Shown here in pieces: positions 12,001 to 22,197 of a DNA stretch of 25,596 nucleotides (its first letter is position 1; each line of letters begins with the position of its first letter). Below the pieces are notes generated by a model. The model was not told the DNA's origin and did no database searches. It was given only the letters and a program-made list of their open reading frames with translations. Made by a program: the position numbers and the translations under genes. Source of the stretch: Hypholoma sublateritium FD-334 SS-4 (lineage: Eukaryota; Basidiomycota; Agaricomycetes; Agaricales; Strophariaceae). The stretch lies in NCBI GenBank assembly GCA_000827495.1, contig KN817753.1, forward strand, positions 1 to 25,596. Reading direction: 5' to 3'.

Positions 12001-12171
12001 GAGCGTCAGGGGCAGCGGGGTACGCACGGCGACGGCGGTGTTGGCCTCGTTGAGGCGGCGGAGGAGGGCCATGCAGTACTGGGAGATGAGGTTGGTGCGC
12101 CACTCGTGGGCGACGTCGAGGGACGCCTCGACGACGAAGGCGAGGGCGATGAAATCCTGTTCATGGGACAT
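9017..12171 (-). CDS. MED25: Mediator complex subunit 25 (vWA and ACID-like domains)
   Basis: The spliced model is complement(9017..9316, 9374..9718, 9799..9997, 10068..11506, 11560..11730, 11787..11981, 12028..12171), 930 aa, all phases consistent; introns 46-80 nt, donors GTGCGT, GTCCGT or GTGTGT. Residues 1-~200 form a von Willebrand A-type domain (MSHEQDFIALAFVVEASLDV, LKIAFVSYATADTVPCPVL), which in MED25 docks to Mediator. A Pro/Ala/Thr-rich linker follows, then a Gln-rich coiled stretch at ~413-490. Residues ~615-775 fit the MED25 ACID/PTOV activator-binding domain: VWHGALRWNGVGQ, TWPQALQLIP, LCMFQLQ, HSPNVLIFPVNGVGLAGAFF. The tail is Met/Gly-rich and may be disordered. It would act in the nucleus, linking activators to RNA polymerase II. 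The acceptor of exon 4 could instead lie 18 nt upstream, but that would leave only a 35-nt intron. A decayed copy is at 2405-3945. Confidence 0.87.
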
Positions 12172-12229
12172 GGCCGTTGCGGCACAAGGGGCATCATTAT
12201 TCGTAAGCAGGCGTAATCGTATACAAGTA

Positions 12230-12864
12230 CTAGGCCAGGACGGTCCATATGGCTACAACGGCAGATAAAGTGTACATAATAGGGACAATGGGGCGGGTGG
12301 CAGGGGCAGTGAGTGTTCCGTAGATGGACTGGTATGCGCTAAAGTCGAGGATGGTGCCGGTGCCGGTGGGCAGGACCTCGATGGTGGATGGGCTGGTAGG
12401 CGTGAATACGTCGGCGACGACGGAGGTGACGCCGCCGATGACGGTGGTATAGACGTAGGATATGGGCGCGCCGGGCGTGATGGTCGTGGATGCGGGCTGG
12501 CCGACGGGGCCACCCTGCTGCACGGTGGGCTGTGGAGCGATCGTGGCCGGGGTGGTTGTCGTTGTGGCCGGGGTGGTTGTCGTTGAAACTGGGGTGGTCG
12601 TTGTGGTGAGCGGGGTCGTCGTCGTCACAGCGGGCGTTGTGGTTGCGCTAGCCGCTGTGGTGGCCGCTCTGGAAAAGGGTTAGGGCGGCCAACGTTGGAA
12701 AAAAGGGGCGTACGGTACGCCGATGGTGGTCGTTATGGGATTTCCATTCCTGCAAGGCGGTCAGCAACGCCTAAGAGAAAATAGTCAACCTACGAGTCTG
12801 TGGTCAATATTGTCTGTGCGGCGCAGACGAGTGCGGCGGCGAGGACGCAGAGGAGACGGAACAT
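12230..12864 (-). CDS. Small secreted Thr-rich protein with hydrophobic C-terminal tail (probably GPI-anchored)
   Basis: The spliced model is complement(12230..12668, 12714..12749, 12794..12864), 181 aa; introns are 45 and 44 nt. It begins with a clear signal peptide (MFRLLCVLAAALVCAAQ), followed by a Thr repeat region at ~35-80 built from TTTTP-type units, an ideal target for O-mannosylation. Next comes a Thr/Val-rich part with YVYTTVIGGVTSVV and the motif TGTILDFSAYQSIYG. The last ~20 residues are hydrophobic (PIMYTLSAVVAIWTVLA) and lack a cytosolic tail, as in GPI-anchor precursors. A cell-wall or surface role is inferred; no catalytic motif is visible. Its stop codon lies 58 bp from the MED25 start on the same strand, and it shares a divergent promoter with OLA1. 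Confidence 0.75.
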
Positions 12865-12945
12865 CGTGGCGCAGCAGCGGCGTGACGTCGCGGCGAACAT
12901 ATGTGGTGTGTGGTCGTATTTGCCCGTCTAATTTTGCCATCCACG
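12865..12945. promoter_or_regulatory. 81-bp divergent promoter with a TGACGTCG (CRE/ATF-type) site
   Basis: The start codons of the secreted-protein gene (12864, -) and the upstream OLA1 ATG (12946, +) are only 81 bp apart. TGACGTCG at 12883-12890 matches the half-palindromic CRE/ATF element bound by bZIP factors. If OLA1 starts at 13027, the spacer is 162 bp. Promoter function is inferred from geometry only. Confidence 0.45.
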
Positions 12946-14297
12946 ATGAGCGTGACTGGCTGTTATCGATATCCGCTGCTCCGCTCCCTCTTCTCCACCT
13001 CGCCGTCCCTCCTCGCCAAGAAGAAAATGCCGCCCAAAAAGGCCGTCGTCGAGAAGAAAACGCTGCTCGGCAGGCCGTCGAACAACCTGAAGATCGGCAT
13101 CGTAGGTTTGTTTGCCGCCCATCTCTGCTGGCCCGCTCCTCACCGCCCCCAGGCCTCCCCAACGTCGGCAAGTCCTCCTTCTTCAACGTCCTCTCCGAGA
13201 CCGATCTCGGCAAGGCCGCCAACTTCCCCTACGCCACCATAAACCCCGAGGAGGCCCGCATCCCCGTCCCCGACCCCCGCTTCGACTGGCTCTACACCGT
13301 CTACAAGCCCAACTCCCGCGTCCCCGCCTTCCTCACCTGCATCGACATCGCCGGCCTCACCGCCGGCGCATCCACCGGCGCCGGTCTCGGAAACTCCTTC
13401 CTCTCCCACGTCCGCTCCGTCGACGGCATCTTCCAGGTCGTCCGCGCCTTCGATGACGCCGAGGTCATCCACGTCGAGGGCGACGTCAACCCCCTGCGCG
13501 ACATGGACATCATCCAGACCGAGCTCCGCCTCAAGGACATCGAGTGGGTCGAGAAGCACCTCGACGGCCTCAAGAAGACCGGCCGCAACCTCGGCTCCAG
13601 CTCCCTCGCCGACAAGGCCAAGAAGGAGGAGATCGCCATCGTCGAAAAGGTCCTCAAGACCATCACCGTCGACGCCAAGGACGTCCGCAAGGTCGACTGG
13701 AACAACAAGGAGGTCGACGTCATCAACACCCTCCAGCTCCTCACCGCCAAGCCCGTCACCTACCTCGTCAACCTCTCCGAGAAGGACTACATCCGCAAGA
13801 AGAACAAGTGGCTCCCCAAGATCAAGGCCTGGATCGACGAGCACAACACCGGCGACCCCCTCATCCCCTTTTCCGTCGCCCTCGAGGAGCGCCTCGGCCC
13901 CCTCAGCGCAGAGGAGAAAAAGGCCGATGAGGAGAAAATCGGCGCCATCAGCGCCCTCCCCAAGATCACCCAGGCTGGCTATGCCAGTCTAGACGTGCGT
14001 CATCTCTTTTCAAAAATTCAATCGCTGACACCCTGACAGCTCATCCGCTACTTCACCTGCGGCCCGGACGAGGTCCGCGCGTGGACCATCCGCAAGGGCA
14101 CCAAGGCGCCCCAAGCCGCTGGTGTCATCCACTCGGATTTCGAAAACAAATTCGTCTGCGGCGAGATCATGTCCTACGAGGACCTCAAAGAGTACGGCAG
14201 CGAAGCAGCCGTCAAGGCCGCCGGCAAGCTGCGCCAGCAGGGCAAGCCGTACGAGATGATCGACGGCGACATCGCGTACTGGAAGGCGGGCGGCTAG
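12946..14297 (+). CDS. OLA1: Obg-like ATPase 1 (YchF/OLA1 family P-loop NTPase)
   Basis: The spliced model is join(12946 or 13027..13105, 13153..13994, 14040..14297). The ATG at 13027 gives 392 aa, starting MPPKK like yeast OLA1 and matching the family length (about 394-396). The upstream in-frame ATG at 12946 adds 27 residues. Short-form features: P-loop GLPNVGKS at ~27-34; DIAGL with Leu where Ras-like GTPases have Gln; NLSE near 232 in place of NKxD, the YchF signature that explains ATP preference; a coiled-coil/helical insert; and a C-terminal TGS domain from ~307 ([20 protein letters not shown]). The family binds ribosomes and proteasome-related partners and affects stress responses and translation. 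The 27-residue extension is basic and hydroxylated ([20 protein letters not shown]), like a mitochondrial presequence. The gene is very GC-rich with strong C-ending codon bias, suggesting high expression. Confidence 0.96.
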
Positions 14298-14342
14298 AGT
14301 AGTCGTAGTAGAACCAATATATTGAATACAATGCAATACGCA

Positions 14343-15132
14343 TCACCAGCGCCGCTCGCGCTCGCCCCCCGGCGCCTCGCGGCGCGCACTGCTAAGCTCC
14401 CACCGTCGCCGATCGCGCTCCCGTTCGCTCTCGCGCTCCTGCGCGTCGTACGCGGGGTCGACGCGGCGCTCCCTGTGCCGCGGCGGGCTGCGCACCGGCG
14501 GCGTGCGGCTGCGGCTCCTGGCAGGCCGCGCGGGCGAGCGCGAGCGCGACGGGTGCCGCCGCGGGCGCTCGTCGCCGCGTTCGAGCCTTTTGCGCTCCTT
14601 GCGCGCGCGCTTCTCCTCGCGGCGCGCCTCCCTTGCGCGGTGGCGCTCCGCCTTCTCCGCCGCGCGCGCAGCGGCGTCGGCGTCGGGCGCCACGGCGTAC
14701 TTGGCGGCGGAAGTCGACGCAACGGGGACGGCGTTGGCGCCGCTACTTGACGCGCCCGGGGTGGGCTTCGTCGGTTCGTATCCACTGCAAAGTCGTCAGT
14801 TGACATAGAGCAGATATAAGCCCGCAAAACGCACAGTGCAGCAGAGAGCGCCTCCGCCTCGAGCTCCTTGATCTTGCGGATCTCCTCCGCCTTCTCCGCG
14901 GCGCCGTCCGCGTCGTTGTCGCGGTTATACCAGTGGATGTCCTTGTTCTTCTGCCAGCGCCCCGTCGGCGCATTGACGCTGTGTCCCAGATAATTCTGCC
15001 CAAAACCATCAGCACCCAGCACCCAAACCACTCCCACAGCACACTCACCTCCCTGTCCTTGTCCGCCGAGACGTCCGCCCACTTGAACTCAGCCTGCCCG
15101 CCGCGCGTGCCGCCGCGCACCGGTTCGAACAT
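14343..15132 (-). CDS. MMTAG-domain protein (multiple myeloma tumour-associated protein 2-like)
   Basis: The spliced model is complement(14343..14784, 14835..14995, 15049..15132), 228 aa; introns 53 and 50 nt. The N-terminal ~65 residues carry the MMTAG signature: MFEPVRGGTRGGQAEFKWAD, then DKDRENYLGHSVNAPTGRWQ and KDIHWYNRD. A helical Glu/Lys-rich stretch (EEIRKIKELEAEALSAALGY) follows. The rest is Arg/Glu/Ser-rich with RS and SRSRSP/RTPP clusters, typical of nuclear RNA-processing factors; MMTAG2-type proteins elsewhere have the same architecture, though their molecular role is poorly defined. The stop codon is 45 bp from the OLA1 stop (convergent), and the start codon is 102 bp from that of the divergent gene at 15235. 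Confidence 0.9.
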
Positions 15133-15234
15133 GACGGAGATGAGAGAGAACGGTGGGCACAAACAACACCAAGCACCGTGGCCCAAGCGTAACAGCCAGG
15201 CATGTGACGCGTGACACGCCTCTTGTTCCGCCCC
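15133..15234. promoter_or_regulatory. 102-bp divergent promoter with an ACGCGT (MCB-like) site
   Basis: The spacer separates the MMTAG gene start (15132, -) from the ATG at 15235 (+). ACGCGT at 15207-15212 matches the MluI cell-cycle box recognised by MBF-type factors in fungi, set in GTGACGCGTGACAC, and lies 23 bp upstream of the right-hand ATG. In GC-rich DNA such a hexamer can occur by chance, so the regulatory claim is tentative. Confidence 0.4.
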
Positions 15235-18200
15235 ATGGCCCGCCGCCGCCCTGCGCCCGCGCCCCTCCCGCCCCCGCCGTCCCTCCTCGGCGCCGCCCTC
15301 TCCTTCGTCGCCCGCGAGGTACATGCCTTCGTCGCCAGCGCCACCGGCTCCCAGGATCCCGTGCGTCCCTACGTTAGGGCACCACCGTCGCCGCGTGCTG
15401 ACTTTTTTCAGGACCCCGCCGATGACTTTTCCGACGACGACGAGGGGTCCGACGAGGAGGAGGAGGAATACGCCCCGCGCCGCCGGCGCCGATCGACGCG
15501 CGATAGCCGCAGCACCCCGCCGCGCAAGCGCCCACGGCGCGCCTCGCCGTCGCCCTCCCCGCCGCGCAGCCCGCGAGCCACCGCGTCGTCCGCCCCCGCC
15601 GCCGACGCGCCGCCCATCTCGCTCGCGCGCATCCTCAAGCGCCGCCCGTCGTTCACCATGCCCGGCTCGCTCTTCCCGCGCTCGCCGTCGATGGAGCCCG
15701 ACGCGCACCGCGCCCCCGCCAGCGTCCGCTTCACCTCGCGCGGCCCGTCCCACCTCCCGCCGCCGCCCTCCACGCCCCTTGACGGCCTGCTGGAATCCCC
15801 GCCCAGCACCCCACGGCGCCGCGGCGCAGTCGCCGCCGCTGCGGACCGGTTCCACGTCGGCGACGCAGACGCCGGGCCCGCGATCCTCCTCCCCAGCCCG
15901 CGCATCTCGCCGCACGCGAGCCCGCGCACAGCGAAGGGCAAGGGCAAGGCGCGCGCGGATGATCCTGCCCCCGACGCAGATAGCTCAGGCCTGCTGCGCG
16001 TGCGTGGCAAGGAGCAGGAGCTCGACGCCGCGCGTGCGGATCTTGGGCGGCATGAGCTGCGTCTCGGGTCCGTCGCGCCTGACGACATCGACACGTCGTT
16101 TGTCGCGCAGGTCGAGCGTGCACGGGACGCCGACCGCGCGCGCATCGCCGCGCTCGAGGCGGAGATCGCGCGGCTCAAGCACGAGGTACGTTCCCCCTCC
16201 CCCTCCACCCACCTACCACTAAAAATGCCACCCCCAGCTCTCCCGCCGCCCCACCTCATCGAGCACGTCCTACCCCCCACCACCGCCACCACCGCCACCG
16301 CCCATGCCCCTCCCGCGCAAGACCCTCATCCGCCTCCCCACCGCCGGCGACGACGCAACCCTCTTCGCCTCCGCGCGCGCCGCGCTCAAGCAGGCGCCAA
16401 CCCCCGTCGAGGCGCCCATCGTCCCCGCGCGCCGCGCAGGCATCGCCACCGTCGGGCTCGCCCCAGACAAGATGGCTGCCTTCCTCACGGAGATGAAGAC
16501 CGTGCGCCTGCGCAAGACCGGCGCCGCTACCGGTGGCGCCGACCTACGCAATGCCGGCGGGGCGGCGAACGCGACGTTCAGCGCGCCGACGCCGCCGAGC
16601 CGCGTCGCACAGCTCGCGCCGCGGCGCTCGCTCTCTGCGCTGCGGCCCCCGCTGGGCCTTGGGCGCGGCAGGGCGGGTGCGGAGGCGGACGTGCCGCGCG
16701 CGGACTGGGACGCGCTGCGCGAGACGGTGCGCGCGGAGATGGACGGTGCGGTGCGCGCCGGCGAGAAGCGCAAACGCGGTGGGGACGCGGCGGCCGCTGG
16801 TATCCGTGCGTTGAATATCCATTTTACATAATTTGTTTAATAATCTGACGCAATACCTATAGGCACCACCACGAACCGCTCCGCCACAGCCGGCCCCTCC
16901 TCGGCGCACACGAGCTTCGCAAGCGCCTCCACGCCCTCCGCGCACTCAAGCTTCGCGAGCACCTCCACCTCCTCAAGCCGCGCCCCGCCGAGCACAACCT
17001 CAACCCCGACCCCGCTCTCCTCCCTCCCCAGCTCGCAGGCCCCGCCCCAAGCTACAGCACACCACACGCCCTCCATCACCACCTCCGCGCCGACGCCCTC
17101 GCTCTGCTCGGACAACGACGCCGACGCGGAGGCCGCCGAGCCGCCCGCGCCCGCGACGCCGCCGATTGACGCCGCCCCGCAGGGCCCGTCGCGCTCGTTC
17201 TACCGCTTCAAGGGCACGGGCGAGCCGGGCGCCGCGGAGCGCAGCATGCGCGGGCTGAAGCGGCGCGACGATGCGCCGCCCGGGCCTGGGCCCAGGGCGA
17301 CTGCGCGCGCGGGGGCGAGTGGGATACCGCGCTTGCGCGCGAATGGGAGGACGCAAGGGGAGACGCAGAGGGAGCCAGCGCCGCCGGCACCGAGAAGGGT
17401 GCGCACGCCCTCGGTTTCGCCTCCACGGTCACCGCCGCCACCTGCGCGTACTGCATACGACGCCTACGAACACGAGCACGCCGACCACGAACACGACCGC
17501 GAGCGCGAACGCGAACGCGATCACCCACGCGACGCACGGGAAGACCACGCGCCCGAGACGTCCTTCATCCGCCCCGCGGCCGGCGCCGCACCGCGCGCGA
17601 ACCTCTCGCTCTTCGCGCACCGCCTGCCCTCCTCTCCGCTCCCCGCACAGTCCCCGCGGCGCCCGCGCGCCCCGCGCAGCGTCTCCGGCTCGCGCAACCC
17701 CGCCACCGCCGCTGCTGCTCCAGGGCACACACCCGGCCCACGGCGCTCGAGCGGCACGCGGGCGCGCACACAGAAGGAATGGGACTGGGACCATGCCGCA
17801 GCCCCCGAATTCGACCCCGCCCCCGCACCTGCGCACTCGCCGTCCCCGAGCGCACGCAGCGCCCCGCTCCCCGCGCCCGGCCGGCGGCTCACGCTCGACG
17901 CGGAGCTGCGCGCGGCGGTGCCCTTCCTGCACGCCGACGGCGGCGCGAGCACCGACGACGACGACGACGACGACGGGGAGGCGGACATGGACATAAGCAC
18001 AAACATCGCCCCCGCGCCGCACGTCGACCCGCGCGAGGCGTACATGGCCGCCGCCGCAGCAGCAGCAGCAGACGAGGAGGCCGCCGCGGCGGACGCGGAC
18101 CTGGACCTGGACAGCGGCGTGCTCGTCGGCGTCGGCACGCGCAGCAAGCGCCGCGGGTTCCTCGCGCGCGGGGGCGCGGGCGGGCCGCCGGTGTTCATGG

Positions 18201-18469
18201 GTGTGGGGTACGTCGCGGGGGCGGAGGCAGCGCAGGCCGAGGAGGAGGAGGAGGAGGCGCGGGAGCGGGAGCGTGAGGGGCGGGTGCATCGCGGGAGGCG
18301 GTACGCCGATGGAGATGAGGAAGATGGCGGTGCCGAGGAGGAGGGGGAGGAGGAGGAACGTACGCGCGCGTCCCCCGAGTACGAGTACGTCGCGGACGAC
18401 GACGACGACGAGTACGTGCCGTCGCCTGCGCCGAAGGCGCGCCCGAAGCAGAAGCAGCGACGGCGGTGA
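15235..18469 (+). CDS. Large, mostly disordered, probably nuclear protein of unknown function
   Basis: The spliced model is join(15235..15360, 15412..16185, 16238..16805, 16863..18469), 1024 aa; introns 51, 52 and 57 nt with donors GTGCGT, GTACGT and GTGCGT. Residues 1-42 hold a short ordered-looking motif (SLLGAALSFVAREVHAFVAS). Then come an acidic run, Arg-rich RRRRR and KRPRR stretches suited to nuclear import, and many SP/TP sites. A probable coiled coil lies at ~245-300 (RARIAALEAEIARLKHE), followed by a poly-Pro run. Residues ~455-485 (DWDALRETVRAEMDGAVRAG) are also helical. The last 200 residues have Asp and Glu runs, poly-Ala, and a distinct SGVLVGVGTRSKRRGF segment. I do not recognise the family. 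Intron 1 is a multiple of three with no stop, so its retention would add 17 residues. The exon-3 donor could also be GTATCC four bases after the Gly codon start. Confidence 0.75.
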
Positions 18470-18883
18470 GCCGCGCCCTATGCAATTGATCTTTTGTCTG
18501 TTTTATCTTTTTGATTGTTCGTTTTTATCTACTGTTCATCTTGCTGTGTCTATCTCTGGTCATTTTGTTGTTCGTACTTAGCGTTCTCGTGTTCATATTA
18601 TCGTTTGTGTTTGCGCCCGGAACATCGTCAAAGGTGGACATCCTGAAGGACTTGTTCGATAACAGATCAACGGAAGCTCAACATGCTCGGTGTCACGGAT
18701 CTGCATCGTTCACTCCACTGCACTGGTCAGTGGACGTCTGGTGAAAGTGCTGCCGGGGTTCATTCGATTTCTACTATTTCTGAAGGCAGCTATCCTGCCA
18801 GTACTTACGTCTCAGAGCCGTCTCTTACGCCTACATGAATAACACTACTGTGCCCACCATGCCCAGATTTTCAATTCACATTA
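18470..18883. other. Convergent intergenic region, no gene seen
   Basis: It lies between the stop codons of the 1024-aa protein (+) and the 83-aa protein (-). The first 130 bases are T-rich, as in fungal 3' untranslated regions. GC content falls sharply here compared with 9000-18470, marking the end of the GC-rich housekeeping block. No motif or repeat was recognised. Confidence 0.5.
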
Positions 18884-19247
18884 CTACTTGCCCCTTCCCG
18901 AAACCGCCGCACTGACATCAGACGAGGTCATCGCCTTGTCTCCTCCATTCAAGCCGTTCCCTTGATTTGCTGGAAATGTACCAACGTCAACACCGAAACG
19001 GAAGAATTTGATGTACGCAGGACACAAACAATATACAGTTGATTGGCCCTCCTTTGTCTTCACATCCCTACCCATGATATACATTCCACCCAGCACCGCG
19101 GCGATTGCTGTCCCGCAAGCAACAGCCTGTCGAACGGAGTCAGCCTAGACTCCAAAAAAAATTATTCCAGGAACTCACCATTGTTGACCCTCGACTTCCC
19201 ATGTTGCGGCCAGCTCCTGGAAGGGGAGTCGTTGACGAGGACGGCAT
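18884..19247 (-). CDS. Small single-span membrane protein (83 aa), possibly mitochondrial
   Basis: The spliced model is complement(18884..18969, 19030..19126, 19179..19247). Intron 1 (52 nt, GTGAGT...CAG) is clear. Intron 2 (60 nt, GTTTGT...CCAG) is likely because, if kept, it inserts a Cys/Phe-rich run unlike the polar surroundings, although the frame stays open (103 aa). The N terminus is Ser/Gly/Arg-rich (MPSSSTTPLPGAGRNMGSRG), followed by one hydrophobic helix (AVACGTAIAAVLGGMYIMG, ~24-42), then a polar Lys/Gly/Ser tail. Short proteins of this shape are common in fungal mitochondrial inner membranes, but I cannot name this one. It lies downstream of the disrupted membrane-protein gene, on the same strand. 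Confidence 0.6.
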
Positions 19248-19595
19248 GATTTACTCAAAGGACTGATAAGTTTGAAATTGGCTGGAGCTTAGATGAGAGT
19301 AGGGAGAAAGAATGTTGCCAGAATTGGTGGCACTGTTGGTTATTAGGCTAAGACGCTCTTGTGACGTCATATACAGACTAACTGCACTGCCCAAAGCGCA
19401 TCCTCTAACATGAGAATTTATTGCAAATGGCTTGGTCATGAATCTCGTCATAAGTAACAGTCTGAGCATACAAAAGGCGAAGATAAAATCAAACATATCA
19501 TTTGATAACGCACTACGTAGTACATAGGAGGACGGTGATTGCGAATCGTCAATCATGGCTTGAGATTACACTGGCATGCAGATTACTAATTAGAA
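19248..19595. other. Intergenic region, no gene seen
   Basis: It should hold the promoter of the 83-aa protein gene and the 3' end of the disrupted membrane-protein gene. The minus-strand frame at 19251-19556 has no recognisable motif and no neighbouring splice signals that would extend it, so it is treated as chance. Confidence 0.45.
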
Positions 19596-21695
19596 TCATT
19601 CATCCATAACCTGATCTTCCTGAGAGGCAGCCATATAAACTACTGCTTGAATTGCGAAGATGGCTGTAAGAAGCAGCCCCGTAACGGCATCCCAAGGCAA
19701 TACCACATCAAATGTAGCGCGGTAAAGGGTACCTGGCGTGTCCACAATCAGCAATATGATTGACGCTCCAGCATACACCCAAGCACTCAAGTGATAGTTC
19801 CCGCCGAATGTCTTGCGCCGCAAGTTCAGGATTGCTTGAAGTGCATTCCCGAGATTGACGGCAGGTAGGGAGATAATAAGCATGGATAGTTCTGTGATTT
19901 TATCTCTTGGATCGGGCACCGGCAGGGCTCCGTTCGTCCCTCGCACACTCTTCGCGAATATTTGGAAATATTCGGAGGAAAAGAAAGGAGGGCCAATATA
20001 GCGTATGCCTAGTGCGTAATTGAAACAATCATGTTAGATATCAACACTTGACAAATCTGGTGTGCTGAGTGCTTACCAAAACTATAGATGACCGCGGCGT
20101 ACGCTCGTCCACCCGTCTACTCGCCCGTTCTGCATGAGTCAAACTACGAAAACGGGGAGAACATTGTCAAATTTGAAGGAGGGAAACGGCTTTGACCATG
20201 AATATCATTGTGATGGTTGCAGGTAGGCCTTTAGGACCAGCCAGCAAACGCAAGATTGTGGCAGTGGGTCCAGTGGAATAACTGTCGCGCAAGCTTTTGA
20301 CGGCGTATTCCACCAGGAACCCAAATGTGAGGAGATATGTTCCAGTAAAACTGATTCCGACCGTTGTGGAGCGAGAGAACCAATAATGCAATCTTAAAAT
20401 CTGCGCAAAGGCATAGAGCCCCCTACTAAGAATCATTGTGAAGTTGTCAGTCAAGCAGAATAAAAAGCAGCGTACCATGCGGATTTTATTACAATCATAA
20501 CCCTCGGATGAAAATTATCTATTCTGTAGCCAGATAGCCCATCTATCAACTCTATGGTCAGAATGTTTGATAAGATAAAATCAACCTCACTCAATCGCTC
20601 AAAGTCTTTTTGTATCTTCTCTCTGGCATGATACGTGTCGTCGGCTCTCATTAATCATTAGCGGTCTTTGGACTAAAAATCCATGTTCCAGTGCATGAGT
20701 CGCCATTAGCTTACTAGGTGTGCGTCCCGAGAACGCAATGTTCCAGGTAACGTTTACAAGATCTTCAATGTCAAATATTATTAGTAGACAGGCAGGGGGT
20801 CTGTAAGTAAATGCCCTTACCATTGCTGTTGGCCTCGAGCGGAGCGGATTTATTATCTCCTGCCATCACAGTCCAGCATCCCGTACGGCTCAATGGGGCA
20901 GGTATTAGGTCCTGTCATGGATTTTAGCCATAATACAAGAATACTAAAAGCGAATTCTGACCAAGGGACCATTTGCTGTTGGAGAGCTTTCAATGTACGG
21001 CAGATAAGCCCACTCCGTGCTGTTTATCCCGGTGGCTCTATTGGGTATGCCAAGTTTGATTTCTGTTTCCAGATTTCCCGTCATCTCATATGTTTTCTGA
21101 CACATCCTGTAACCATAATTGCACTAGAATGCGAATGAGACGCGGGAAGAAATAAGGACAAAACTTGAACGTACAGCACGCCGAGCGAGAGCATTGTGGG
21201 CTGGTTCAAACGCCTCTCTATTATAAAGGTTTGTTTCGTCAAGCACACATATATGAGTTCTGGGATATTTTCTTTCATCAGCTACACTGGCTCACCAGCA
21301 GGAACAGCGAACATGCTATACCTTGTGGTAATATATGGATAGTGTTCGATAACATCCTCCTTTGCAAGCGATTGAAGTGGTTGCTGGTTTGAATTCAGAG
21401 TATATTCATCCGGTGCCTCAGGCTCAGCACATTTCACCAATATGGGATGAAATTCGAGAAGCGGCACAATCACAGCATTTGATTCAACAATTTCATCCGC
21501 CAATGTAGGCCTTTGGTGATACCTGCACAGAAGCTTTGATCAGGACAATGCCGAAAGAAAAAGAGGGAATTTAATTACTGCCTTGGTCTCATATGAGGAC
21601 GTTGAATAGCTTGAGGAATCCAGCTTGAATAACTTGTTGCGAGGGACAATGGGGACGGTTGATTGGGAATGAGGACAACCGAAGCGTAGAGATTA

Positions 21696-21763
21696 GAGTC
21701 TGTTCGGATGCCATCAGCTGGTCATATTATGGCTGATGATGCCCCACGGATTATGCCGAGAAG
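21696..21763 (+). repeat. Left terminal inverted repeat of the PIF-type element
   Basis: It is the reverse complement of 22293-22360 with two mismatches (GGATTATGCCGAG against GGAATATGCCGGG). The long palindrome-like TIR fits a MITE-like derivative. Confidence 0.9.
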
Positions 21764-21972
21764 CCATCAGTTGCGGGCCGTCTCATTACGTGTTGATAAG
21801 ATTAAGATATGCCTCGTTCCCCGAGTCCTGGTTACAAGGCCATGAAGCAAAAAACGCGCTCGATGCATGGTGTACGGCTCTTAAAGCAAGCCCGCGCTTG
21901 TCGATTCTCATTCCTACCCCCCACTAGAGTCCAAACCTCCACTTTTAATGCCTTCTGGTGTGTCCTGGAGCC

Positions 21973-22197
21973 TTAATGAGGAGAAATCCTTCGTCCAAGC
22001 TCAGTCCATATCCGATCAGGATGTCCGTGAATTAATTCCTCCACCCATTCTGCCCCGGTTAACTTTGAGGTATGGTACGGTTGTTTCCAATAGAGTGGAG
22101 TAGAATAGAGCTGGACTACATAACCAACAACTTGTACAGCATATGCAGCTGCCAGGATCAGTTGTCGTTTTCTCAATTCAGGTGAGGGAGGAGGCAT
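21973..22197 (-). pseudogene. N-terminal fragment of a PIF/Harbinger (DDE_Tnp_4) transposase
   Basis: An ATG-initiated frame of 74 codons includes PYHTSKLTGAEWVEELIHGH followed by PDRIWTELG. I know this pattern (YHTS-LTG--WV-ELL-GHPDR----LG) from the start of agaricomycete PIF/Harbinger-like transposases, just before the DDE nuclease. After it the frame ends within five codons, and no DDE domain follows. A hydrophobic stretch (LILAAAYAVQVVGYVVQLY) precedes the motif. It lies wholly within the 665-bp element. Confidence 0.7.

Noticed and set aside
13140..13844. Minus-strand open frame of 234 codons rich in Asp, Val and Gly
   Set aside because: Antisense to OLA1, whose codons nearly all end in C; this bias creates open antisense frames. 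No motif seen.
14743..15915. Minus-strand open frame of 390 codons
   Set aside because: It passes through both MMTAG introns and the divergent promoter and is antisense to the gene at 15235; the spliced MMTAG model explains the true coding parts.
19251..19556. Minus-strand frame with a Phe/Leu/Met-rich stretch
   Set aside because: Possible membrane helix by composition only; no splice support and it lies where the neighbour's 3' end and the next promoter are expected.
20451..20651. A separate membrane-protein gene starting at the ATG at 20651
   Set aside because: The ATG overlaps the preceding piece in another frame; a GTAAGC donor at 20714 with a CTAATGA branch-like site and acceptor at 20645 joins both pieces in frame, so one gene is more likely, although a start there cannot be excluded.
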